Shown here: one piece after another, positions 1-7,201 of the stretch
Position numbering within the stretch: the first letter of the stretch is position 1
Layout: every line of letters starts with the position of its first letter
Source: an uncultured bacterium
GTDB taxonomy: Bacteria > Cyanobacteriota > Vampirovibrionia > Gastranaerophilales > Gastranaerophilaceae
Length of the DNA stretch: 58,054 bases
Reading direction: 5' to 3'
NCBI GenBank assembly: GCA_949298805.1
Contig: CASFXY010000010.1
Coordinates: 1 to 58,054 of the forward strand
Made by a program: the position numbers and the translations under genes
Notes under the pieces: generated by a model
Seen by the model: the letters and a program-made list of their open reading frames with translations, nothing else
Told to the model about the DNA's origin: nothing
Database searches by the model: none

Positions 1-80
1 GCATCTCTTGGCTTTTTTGCCAAATATTTTTTAATCTTTTGAATATCTTCTATCTTTTTTATAGGTTGTACTACATTCAT
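1..80 (-). CDS. Tyrosine recombinase/integrase, N-terminal fragment cut by window edge
   Basis: Reading leftwards from an ATG at 80 gives 26 full codons (start MNVVQPIKKIEDIQKIKKYL, then AKKPRD) that run off the window. The pattern V-x-P-I-(K/R)...I..IK.YL resembles the opening of phage-type tyrosine recombinases, which cut and rejoin DNA at attachment sites. The catalytic region lies outside the window, so this rests on the N-terminus alone. An in-frame TAG lies 12 bases upstream, which fixes the ATG. A strong GGAAGGAG lies about 30 bases upstream, too far to be a normal ribosome site. The gene diverges from hipBA and fits an integrated accessory element. Identity is moderately sure. Confidence 0.5.
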   Translation of the reverse strand, partial: MNVVQPIKKIEDIQKIKKYLAKKPRD

Positions 81-149
81 TTTTAAACTCGTCTAATCAC
101 AGATGATGATTGCTCCTTCCTCATAAAAAGTAAATTCTAATGACACAAA

Positions 150-190
150 ATTTAAACACTATTTAAACGCTGTTTAAATAGTGTTTAAAT
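150..190. repeat. Perfect 19-bp inverted repeat
   Basis: The left arm at 150-168 (ATTTAAACACTATTTAAAC) and the right arm at 172-190 are exact reverse complements, separated by GCT. The arms themselves contain repeated TTTAAA. The element sits between the divergent recombinase and hipB. It has no T-tract, so it is more likely a protein-binding site, perhaps for the recombinase or an excision factor, than a terminator. Function is not known. Confidence 0.8.
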
Positions 191-251
191 AGCATTCAAA
201 AACTACCACCTGCAAAAATCCATTTACCCCTACCTGCACATACACTTACAA

Positions 252-286
252 AAAAATACAACACAACTTCATTTTGTTGTATTTTT
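252..286. terminator. Hairpin with A/T tails, terminator-like
   Basis: Arms AAAAATACAACA (252-263) and TGTTGTATTTTT (275-286) pair perfectly around an 11-base loop. With A-runs on one side and T-runs on the other it could terminate in either direction. It lies between the recombinase and hipBA promoters, so it may insulate them or may be part of an attachment region. Confidence 0.5.
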
Positions 287-304
287 CGCTTTTATTAAAT
301 GCTG

Positions 305-357
305 GATAATATATTATCTAAATATTGACTTTTTAATAAAAATAGTATAATATATTA
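305..357 (+). promoter_or_regulatory. hipBA promoter with two operator-like repeats
   Basis: The 11-mer ATAATATATTA occurs at 306-316 and again at 347-357, 41 bases apart, about four helical turns. The first copy sits in a 14-base palindrome, GATAATATATTATC (305-318). The second overlaps the -10 hexamer TATAAT (346-351), and TTGACT (325-330) is a possible -35 with a short 15-base spacer. This fits autorepression by the HipB-like protein encoded from 361. The ATG lies 9 bases after the -10, so the mRNA has almost no leader. Confidence 0.6.
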
Positions 358-360
358 GCT

Positions 361-639
361 ATGGATAGTTTTTTCTTTAATCCTAAAACTCCTAATGATA
401 TAGCGCATGAATTGGTTGAGAAAATTAAGCAGCATAGAAAAAAGCTTAAAATTTCTCAAGCTCAACTTGCTTCTAAATCAGGTGTTAGTCTTGGTTCCAT
501 TAAAAGATTTGAATCCAAGCATGAAATTTCTCTGAATTCTTTTATAAAAATCTTAATCGCTCTTAATTTAGAGAGGGATTTGGAAAATTTATTCATGCAA
601 AAAAATTACAACTCAATTGATGAGGTTATAAATGGATAA
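361..639 (+). CDS. hipB: HipB-like HTH antitoxin/transcriptional repressor
   Basis: A 92-residue protein with an Xre/HipB-type helix-turn-helix at about residues 15-65 (KKLKISQAQLASKSGVSLGS followed by IKRFE). HipB proteins bind HipA, neutralise it and repress their own promoter. The stop overlaps the hipA start by 8 bases, the usual antitoxin-first arrangement with translational coupling. The repeated 11-mer upstream is the likely operator. No Shine-Dalgarno sequence is seen before the ATG and the -10 is only 9 bases away. The family is clear from the HTH and the HipA partner; specific binding is inferred. Confidence 0.85.
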   Translation: MDSFFFNPKTPNDIAHELVEKIKQHRKKLKISQAQLASKSGVSLGSIKRFESKHEISLNSFIKILIALNLERDLENLFMQKNYNSIDEVING

Positions 640-1738
640 CTATAAATATTTAAAAGTTTTTTATAATGATATTTTAGTTGGCACTCTTGCAAAAACGCAA
701 GAAAGAGTTGTTGCTTTTGAATATGACTCAGATTGGTTAAATAATGGATTTAGTATTTCACCTTTTAGTTTGCCGCTTATCAAGAAAGTTTTTATCCCAA
801 AATACGATCCGTTTGGAGGTTTATTCGGAGTTTTTAACGACAGTTTGCCTGATGGTTGGGGGCGATTGCTTGTTGATAGGTTATTTTTGAAAAACAAAAT
901 TAATCCTGCTGAAATTGATAATCTCAATCGTCTTGCTGTTGTCCAAGAAAGCGGGATGGGGGCTTTGACTTATAAGCCGGAACATAGATTTGAAGCAGAA
1001 AATAGTATCGCAGATTACGATATTCTTGCGCAAGAGTGTTCAAAAATATTTGAATCGCAAAATTCGGATAATTTGGATGAACTTTTTATCTTAGGCGGCT
1101 CATCAGGTGGGGCAAGACCAAAGATTTTGACATCTGTTGGCAATGAGGACTGGATTATCAAGTTTCCTTCTTCATCTGATCCTAAAAATATCGGGGAAAA
1201 AGAGTATCAATATTCCTTATGTGCAAAAGATTGCGGAATAAATATGACAGAAACAAGACTTTTCCCATCCAAAATTTGTTCAGGATATTTTGGGATAAAA
1301 AGGTTTGACCGCAAAAACGGTAAAAAAGTTCATATGGTATCCGCAAGCGGTCTGTTAGAGACAAGTCACAGACTTCCTAACCTTGATTACAATACATTGA
1401 TGAAATTAACACTTGAATTAACAAGAAATTATCAGGACATTGAGCAATTATTCAAGCTAATGTGCTTTAATGTGTTTGCACACAATAGAGATGACCATTC
1501 AAAGAATTTTTCTTTTCTTTATGATGATACAAAAAAAGAATGGTATTTATCTCCTGCGTATGATTTAACTTACAGTTATTCATTTAATGGGGAACACGCA
1601 ACAACAATTAATGGAGAAGGAAAAAATCCTGATTTAGATGATATTTTAGCGGTTGCAAAAAATATAGGGCTTAAGGGAAAGACTGCCAAAGATATTGCCT
1701 TAGATATTCAAGATAAATGCTTAAAGTTATTTGATTAA
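632..1738 (+). CDS. hipA: HipA-family serine/threonine kinase toxin
   Basis: A 368-residue protein in the HipA kinase fold. The N-terminal subdomain (about 1-110, including VGTLAKTQERVVAFEY) is followed by a glycine-rich loop, GGSSGGARPK (155-164), the catalytic loop HNRDDHSKN (284-292; Asp287 as base, Asn292 for Mg) and SPAYDL (307-312; Asp311 for metal). HipA of E. coli phosphorylates GltX and stops translation, giving persistence; the target here is unknown. The protein is about 70 residues shorter than E. coli HipA but has all key residues, so it is probably active. GAGG just upstream serves as ribosome site, and the start lies inside hipB. It may act as island maintenance, phage defence or both. 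Confidence 0.88.
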   Translation: MDNYKYLKVFYNDILVGTLAKTQERVVAFEYDSDWLNNGFSISPFSLPLIKKVFIPKYDPFGGLFGVFNDSLPDGWGRLLVDRLFLKNKINPAEIDNLNRLAVVQESGMGALTYKPEHRFEAENSIADYDILAQECSKIFESQNSDNLDELFILGGSSGGARPKILTSVGNEDWIIKFPSSSDPKNIGEKEYQYSLCAKDCGINMTETRLFPSKICSGYFGIKRFDRKNGKKVHMVSASGLLETSHRLPNLDYNTLMKLTLELTRNYQDIEQLFKLMCFNVFAHNRDDHSKNFSFLYDDTKKEWYLSPAYDLTYSYSFNGEHATTINGEGKNPDLDDILAVAKNIGLKGKTAKDIALDIQDKCLKLFD

Positions 1739-2148
1739 TTTTATCTTATTGTGTTTTAAATATTATTATGATAGTTTATTTATACTCAGCTTCCCGACAC
1801 CTTACGGGCTTGCTCATCAAGCCTCGCATCGCCCTACCGAAAATCCGCTTTCTTGAACTCTTTTGCACTGGATGAAAATAAGCTTTGTAATGATAGCAGA
1901 CCCTGAAACAAGTTCAGGGTGACAGAATTTTAGTGCAAAAAGTGCAATTTTATTTTTGCTTACAAATTGAGATACCCCAAATTATCAATAGGATTTTGAT
2001 ACTAACTAAAAATTTAAAAATTACTATTTTATTTCCAAATAGCTTTAAGTGTTTATGGTAGAATTTCTTATATTTAAAGTAATATATAAAAGGCTAGGGA
2101 CAACTAATCTTTTCTTGGAAACAAATATATGGGATAAAAATTGATACA
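1739..2148. other. Intergenic region between hipA and the restriction cassette
   Basis: There is no convincing gene in this 410-base gap. Bases about 1788-1925 are visibly richer in G+C than the surroundings and contain short inverted repeats: ACCCTGAA (1900-1907) with TTCAGGGT (1913-1920), and GCTTG around 1811. The patch looks like a decayed or dispersed repeat rather than a promoter. From about 1980 to 2148 the sequence is AT-rich and probably carries the promoter for the gene at 2149, but no clean -35/-10 pair is obvious. Confidence 0.5.
1900..1920. repeat. Short palindromic repeat with CCCTGAA arms
   Basis: ACCCTGAA and TTCAGGGT pair around ACAAG. The following GTGACA is typical of small dispersed REP-like sequences in many genomes. 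There is only one copy in the window, so its repetitive nature is inferred. Confidence 0.4.
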
Positions 2149-3210
2149 ATGGAATTAAACAGGGAAAATATTTTTGAAATATTTTTAAAAAATTTTCAAT
2201 TTAAAATTATTGACACAATTGTTGGAAAAGCTATTGTTATGCCACCAATAGAAGCCTTTTTATTCTGTAATGTAACAGGCGCAGGATATTTGGATGACCC
2301 ACATTACCCATTTACCCCCAAGGGAACCACCAAAATATTAAGAGAAGCATTTCAATATAATTTTGTAACAGGAATCTTTGATAGGCACAATCTTTATTAT
2401 TCTCCCTGCGAATTAAAAGATTTAAAATCATATTTATTTAATGGTGATAAGTATGTATTGCTTTGCGAATGCAATAACGAAAAAGATTTTAATAGCGAAA
2501 TAGAAAAGATTTATCGTATACTTACTGAAAACGAATTGACACCGACAGATTTTATTATTTTTAGAATAGAAGGTTGGAAAAAAGGAAAAGGGATGGAATG
2601 TTTTCTTGAATATTTAGCTTGCGAATTTTTTAAAAAACGAGGTTATATTGTTGAAAATCAAATTCCATTAATGCATTCAATAGGAACACCCGATTTTGGA
2701 GGTTATAAAAATTCCGGTAACAAAGGATTTCATCTTATTGAACTGGCATTGCTGAAAATCACGGGAAATTATTTAATTACAGATAACCTGAATATTGAAA
2801 ATATTATTGTTGGCGAAGCAAAGACAGCAACCACAATAATGGCTTCTCAGCTAGAAAAATATTTAAAAACAGGATTGTTTTGTAAAGGATACGAGATACA
2901 CCCAAGTAAACCTTATCCGACTAAAGACTATTTTGGAATGTTTAACATTGACGAAAATTTTATAGTTACCTTAAAAGAACCCAAAAAGGTTTATAAAAGC
3001 AGTAAAACAAGGTTTAATCATGCGAAATATATAAACTGGTTTACCAATTATTTAAAATTATATATCTTATCAAACTTTAAAAACGAAAAGTTAGCTGATT
3101 TTATCAATAAGATTGAACCTAAAGGTAAATATAACCAAGAGAAAATAATAAAAGTTGCAAATAATTTATCTATAAAAGAGATTATTTCTGCAATAAAGGA
3201 GTGTGATTAA
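2149..3210 (+). CDS. PD-(D/E)XK nuclease-like protein, probable restriction endonuclease subunit
   Basis: A 353-residue protein not matched to a named enzyme. The C-terminal half has a PD-(D/E)XK signature: Glu154 in a helix (CFLEYLACEFF), GTPDF with Asp182, then VGEAK with Glu223 and Lys225 on the next strand. The N-terminal 140 residues show no recognised fold and may recognise DNA. A gene with two bases of spacing follows, then two DNA methyltransferases on the same strand, which points to the cleaving part of a restriction-modification system. No Shine-Dalgarno sequence is seen at the ATG. The nuclease class is fairly sure; the restriction role is inferred from context. Confidence 0.65.
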   Translation: MELNRENIFEIFLKNFQFKIIDTIVGKAIVMPPIEAFLFCNVTGAGYLDDPHYPFTPKGTTKILREAFQYNFVTGIFDRHNLYYSPCELKDLKSYLFNGDKYVLLCECNNEKDFNSEIEKIYRILTENELTPTDFIIFRIEGWKKGKGMECFLEYLACEFFKKRGYIVENQIPLMHSIGTPDFGGYKNSGNKGFHLIELALLKITGNYLITDNLNIENIIVGEAKTATTIMASQLEKYLKTGLFCKGYEIHPSKPYPTKDYFGMFNIDENFIVTLKEPKKVYKSSKTRFNHAKYINWFTNYLKLYILSNFKNEKLADFINKIEPKGKYNQEKIIKVANNLSIKEIISAIKECD

Positions 3211-3212
3211 AA

Positions 3213-4235
3213 ATGTCTTCAGGAATGTCCAGTGATCAAATTATAAAAAATGAAATTAAAGATAAAATCAAAAGATTTGAGGGTATCACTATAAGAATAT
3301 TTCCGGATAGCAGTAATGAAGATCAAAGACTGGTTGAAGAAGGCGGACTTACTTTTTCATATAATGGTGTTAATTATGGCTCTTGTGATGCCTGTTGGCT
3401 TGAGAAAAAGGAAGTTAACGGTAATATTGTTGAAATACCGCTAATAGGTCTTGAAGGAACCGATGCATTAAATAGAGGCAGTACAGGAAATGCGCAATAT
3501 CAAAGATTTCACCATGCATTAGGTGCAGTAAAAAATGGTTATATTGGAATATATTATTTAAGAAAAGGTAATAGCATTATTCAGCCTGATTTATATGAAA
3601 TGGCCTATAATGCAACTATACGTGAATCAAAAGATGGTGCATATTTAATTACCCAAGATTTAAATATTGTCAATGATATTCTGGAACTTATTGTAAAATA
3701 TGGTCGTACTTCAGAGCAGGTTAATAAATATCTAAGAAATTATACAGAAGAAATGCATAATTTTTGGTATGAAAATAAGTTTAAACAATATAAATATAAT
3801 TGGGATATATTTGCAGATAAGCGTTCGACGATATTAAAAGATAATTATATTATTAAATATACGGGAAGAATGAAGCGCAATTACACAGAAGGTTCTCAAA
3901 GAGCAGGACACATTGCTGTAGGGGAAATGTACTTATCTAAATATTTATTTTATGGCAAGAAAGTTTATTACTTGTGTCCCAGAATGAATTCAGACGAAGT
4001 CGCTTATCTTGATAAACATAAAACCAATGATAAAGAATGGCATTTATTAAGGCATGAGGATAATGTCTTTTATGTAACTCGTGATGATTTAGAAAACGTC
4101 CCTCCGGAAGTTATAGAAAAATTAGTTTCAATTTCAGATTTACCAATGAAAGGAAAAGTTTCGACAATTTTCAAAGAATGCATGAATATCATAAAAAGCG
4201 GTTTAATTAATGGGAGTATTAAATTAAAAATATAA
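3213..4235 (+). CDS. Putative second restriction endonuclease subunit
   Basis: A 340-residue protein, not recognised with certainty. Residues 56-110 have the look of a nuclease core: Asp59 in GSCDACWL, a strand ending LIGLEGTD (Glu81; Thr83 sits where a Lys is usual), then a basic, polar helix (GNAQYQRFHHALGAVKNG). This could be a divergent PD-(D/E)XK site. AAAGGAG lies about 12 bases before the ATG. It starts two bases after the upstream nuclease gene and precedes two methyltransferase genes. Two nuclease genes with two methylases recall heterodimeric enzymes cutting asymmetric sites. It could instead be a DNA-recognition or accessory subunit. Confidence 0.5.
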   Translation: MSSGMSSDQIIKNEIKDKIKRFEGITIRIFPDSSNEDQRLVEEGGLTFSYNGVNYGSCDACWLEKKEVNGNIVEIPLIGLEGTDALNRGSTGNAQYQRFHHALGAVKNGYIGIYYLRKGNSIIQPDLYEMAYNATIRESKDGAYLITQDLNIVNDILELIVKYGRTSEQVNKYLRNYTEEMHNFWYENKFKQYKYNWDIFADKRSTILKDNYIIKYTGRMKRNYTEGSQRAGHIAVGEMYLSKYLFYGKKVYYLCPRMNSDEVAYLDKHKTNDKEWHLLRHEDNVFYVTRDDLENVPPEVIEKLVSISDLPMKGKVSTIFKECMNIIKSGLINGSIKLKI

Positions 4236-4354
4236 TGCGATTACAGGCATAAATCATCAAATATAAACCATGGCAGCAAAAGTTAAATGAAGATATTTCA
4301 ATAACTTGCTATGTTTCTAGTGTAATGCTAGACTACAAATACAAAGGAGAATTG

Positions 4355-5389
4355 ATGTCAGAGCAGCAATATTTTTATTATAAAGATACTTCCAGAAAAA
4401 TTATGCCGCATCCGGATAAAAATAAACAAAAGAAGGCAAAAGAAATTTTAAACAACATTTATATGACAAGTATTGATAAAATTCCTAAGCTATATAAAGA
4501 AAATTGGCAAGAGGTAAAATTGTATCAGCCTGCCGGACTTGTAGAAAAAGCTCAAGCAATTATCCTTAACGCAAATGACGGGGCTTACGATTTAAGAAAT
4601 AAAATAAATGATTTGACAGGAAAAGAATGGACAAAGTTTACTTGCAGTTGGTTTATTTTTAATGCATTGCATAGTGATTTACAAGAAGAACGCGCGGTTA
4701 CAAAAGATACCCAAACTCATCCGGCTACATTTTCTCCTACTATGATTTCAGATTTTGTAAAATATTTTACAAAAGAGGGAGATACCGTTTTAGACCCGTT
4801 TGCCGGCATCGGAAGTACTTTGGTTGCTTGCAAACGTACCAAAAGAATTGGGTATGGCATTGAATTAAACAAAAAATACTTTGATATTATTATTAAAAGA
4901 ACACCTGAATTTAAAAATAATATATTTAATGATGATTGTAGAAATATTGATAAAATAAAACTTCCGGTTATTAATTATTCAATATCATCTCCTCCATATT
5001 GGAATGTTTTAAATAGAAGTACTGACGGTTTTAAAAAAGAACGAGAAGAAAAAGGCTTGGATGTTTATTATTCTAATGCAGAATCCGATTTAGGAAATAT
5101 TGATAATTATGAAGTATTCCTTAAAGAAGTCTGTTCAGTTTATTTCAAACTTTATGATATTCTTGCGGATGGATCTTACATTACCATTATCGTAAAAAAT
5201 GTTAAGAAGGGCGGAAAAATGTACCCATTGGCTTGGGATATGGCAAAAATTCTCGGAGAAAAATATGTATTAAAGGATGAAAAAATATGGATTCAAGATA
5301 AAATTGGTTTATCACCATACGGATATCCGAATTCATGGGCAAGCAATATCTTGCACCATTATTGCCTTATCTTAAGGAAAGAACAATGA
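4355..5389 (+). CDS. DNA methyltransferase, SPPYW type (N4-cytosine or N6-adenine)
   Basis: A 344-residue amino-methyltransferase that protects host DNA using S-adenosylmethionine. Motif I is DPFAGIGST (147-155), an acidic IELNKKYFD follows (motif II region), and motif IV is SSPPYW (211-216). The SPPY form is commoner in N4-cytosine enzymes, but the modified base is not certain. The start at 4355 is chosen because AAAGGAGA (4343-4350) precedes it; the ATG at 4325 has no such site. The frame is open back to about 4253 without a start. The end overlaps the next methylase gene by ATGA, so the two are translationally coupled. Confidence 0.85.
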   Translation: MSEQQYFYYKDTSRKIMPHPDKNKQKKAKEILNNIYMTSIDKIPKLYKENWQEVKLYQPAGLVEKAQAIILNANDGAYDLRNKINDLTGKEWTKFTCSWFIFNALHSDLQEERAVTKDTQTHPATFSPTMISDFVKYFTKEGDTVLDPFAGIGSTLVACKRTKRIGYGIELNKKYFDIIIKRTPEFKNNIFNDDCRNIDKIKLPVINYSISSPPYWNVLNRSTDGFKKEREEKGLDVYYSNAESDLGNIDNYEVFLKEVCSVYFKLYDILADGSYITIIVKNVKKGGKMYPLAWDMAKILGEKYVLKDEKIWIQDKIGLSPYGYPNSWASNILHHYCLILRKEQ

Positions 5390-6990
5390 AGGAAATACTG
5401 GATAAAATAATAAATGGTTTATATTCTGATGAAAATTATCAGAAAGAGTACTCACAAATATACAAAATCCATAAATATTGGGCAAGAAAACCATGGTATA
5501 TTGTAGAAAAATATATCAACGAATATTCAAATATAGACGATACTGTAATGGATCCTTTTTGTGGTAGCGGTTGTACCGGATTAGAAGCAGTAATCAACAA
5601 TAGAAACTTTATCGGGCGCGACCTTAATCCGGCTGCAATACAAATTTCAAAGGGCACATTATTAAATAATATTGATTTTGAAAATCTTGCAAAAGATTTA
5701 GAAAAAATAACCTGCACTTGCAAAGAAAAAATTATGAATTTGTATCTTACCAAATATCTTTGTCCGGAGTGTGGTCATTATTTATACTATAAATACATTA
5801 ATATAGGCCCCAAATTTAAAAATCAATACTCAGGAATGTTATATTGTGATAATTGTAAATCAAAAGGTATAAAGCATAAATTGACAAAGGAGGAAGCACA
5901 AGATTTACAAAATTATAACGCACTAAATATAGAAAAATGGGTTCCAAACAAAAGTTTTCCAAAAAAGTTTTATAAAGATAGATTTAGTTATAAAGGCATA
6001 TCTTTAATAACCGATATGTACACCAAGAGAAATTTATATGCATTATCCGTATTATATGATGAAATACAAAAATTAAAGGGTAAAAATAAAGAATTATTTT
6101 TACTTGCCTTTACAAATACTGTCTTGCATGTAAGCAAACTAAAAAGTGAAAATGTAAGACCCTTGGGCGTAAATAACTATTGGGTGCCTGATGATTATAT
6201 TGAAGAAAATGTATGGTTCAGATTTGAAGATAGAATTAAAAATATAATAAAAGCAAAAAAACAACAATTAAAGAGGGAACTGGAAAAAAAAGCACATGAC
6301 ATAAATTATGGCTCTTGGTCTATTAATAACGTGTCAGCTTTAGATAATATTGAAGAAAACAGCATTGATTATTTCTTTACAGACCCTCCTTATGGTGATG
6401 CAATTCAATATTCAGAGCTTTCATATATTTGGAATGCATGGATAAATAAATCCTACGATACAAAGGAAGAAATTATAATAAATCCAGTGCAAAATAAAGG
6501 TATACAAGAGTTTAATGAATTGTTGTCTAAATCTCTTGAAAATATATATAATGCACTAAAACCAAATAAATATTTTACTTTATGTTTCCAAAATAAAAAT
6601 TCGGAAATATGGAAAGCTGTTATATTAAAATGCAGAGATTTAGGATTTAAACTAATAGATACAAGCATTTATAACACCTATGGAAGCCCTTTTAATAAAA
6701 GTTGGGCAAATTTTTCTCCAAAATCAGATATATATGTAACATTTCAGAAATCAGATATTGGGAAAAATAATTTTTACAGTAAAAAAGAAACCGTTGAAGA
6801 TATTATATATAAAATTCGATTATACATGAAAGAGAAAAATATAAGTGAAAATAATAATCGTCTTTACGACTTAACAATGTCATATTTAATATGGACTCTA
6901 TATTACAATAAACAAGATATTACGGTAAATAAATTTAATATAAAAAGCTTTTCTGCATTAGTGCAGAATGACATTTCTCAAAAACACTAA
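5386..6990 (+). CDS. DNA methyltransferase with zinc-ribbon insertion, DPPY type
   Basis: A 534-residue methyltransferase. HKYWARKPW (29-37) is typical of large DPPY DNA methylases related to DUF1156 proteins. Motif I is DPFCGSGCTG (56-65) and motif IV is TDPPYGD (332-338). In between lies a long insertion with CPEC (126-129) and CDNC (154-157), a likely zinc ribbon, then a basic segment for target recognition. TDPPY suggests N6-adenine methylation. The start at 5386 overlaps the upstream stop as ATGA and follows AAGGAAAG; the ATG at 5335 has no ribosome site. With the SPPYW enzyme it could methylate the two strands of an asymmetric site. Confidence 0.85.
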   Translation: MKEILDKIINGLYSDENYQKEYSQIYKIHKYWARKPWYIVEKYINEYSNIDDTVMDPFCGSGCTGLEAVINNRNFIGRDLNPAAIQISKGTLLNNIDFENLAKDLEKITCTCKEKIMNLYLTKYLCPECGHYLYYKYINIGPKFKNQYSGMLYCDNCKSKGIKHKLTKEEAQDLQNYNALNIEKWVPNKSFPKKFYKDRFSYKGISLITDMYTKRNLYALSVLYDEIQKLKGKNKELFLLAFTNTVLHVSKLKSENVRPLGVNNYWVPDDYIEENVWFRFEDRIKNIIKAKKQQLKRELEKKAHDINYGSWSINNVSALDNIEENSIDYFFTDPPYGDAIQYSELSYIWNAWINKSYDTKEEIIINPVQNKGIQEFNELLSKSLENIYNALKPNKYFTLCFQNKNSEIWKAVILKCRDLGFKLIDTSIYNTYGSPFNKSWANFSPKSDIYVTFQKSDIGKNNFYSKKETVEDIIYKIRLYMKEKNISENNNRLYDLTMSYLIWTLYYNKQDITVNKFNIKSFSALVQNDISQKH

Positions 6991-6997
6991 AAGTGTT
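6983..6997. repeat. Small hairpin over the methyltransferase stop codon
   Basis: AACACT (6983-6988) pairs with AGTGTT (6992-6997) around AAA, spanning the TAA. No T-run follows, so it is at best a weak terminator for the restriction operon. Confidence 0.3.
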
Positions 6998-7201
6998 GCT
7001 TATCAAATATTTTTTAACTTTAAACAAGGGGTAACAGCAAGAACATCTAACTCCTTGCATAAATACAAAAGGTGCTTTCTGTTCCGCCTGAAAAAAGCAA
7101 GACAATGCCTTGTTAAACCCAGACAATTTGCAATAACGGTTTGCACATTAGCAAGGACGGGCATTTTATTTTGAACAAATATTTTATTTGCAACAAATAA
7201 C

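Noticed and set aside
80-130. A five-codon leader peptide before the recombinase (GTG start after GGAAGGAG)
   Set aside because: The spacing is long and the peptide has no meaningful content. It could explain the misplaced ribosome site but is not supported.
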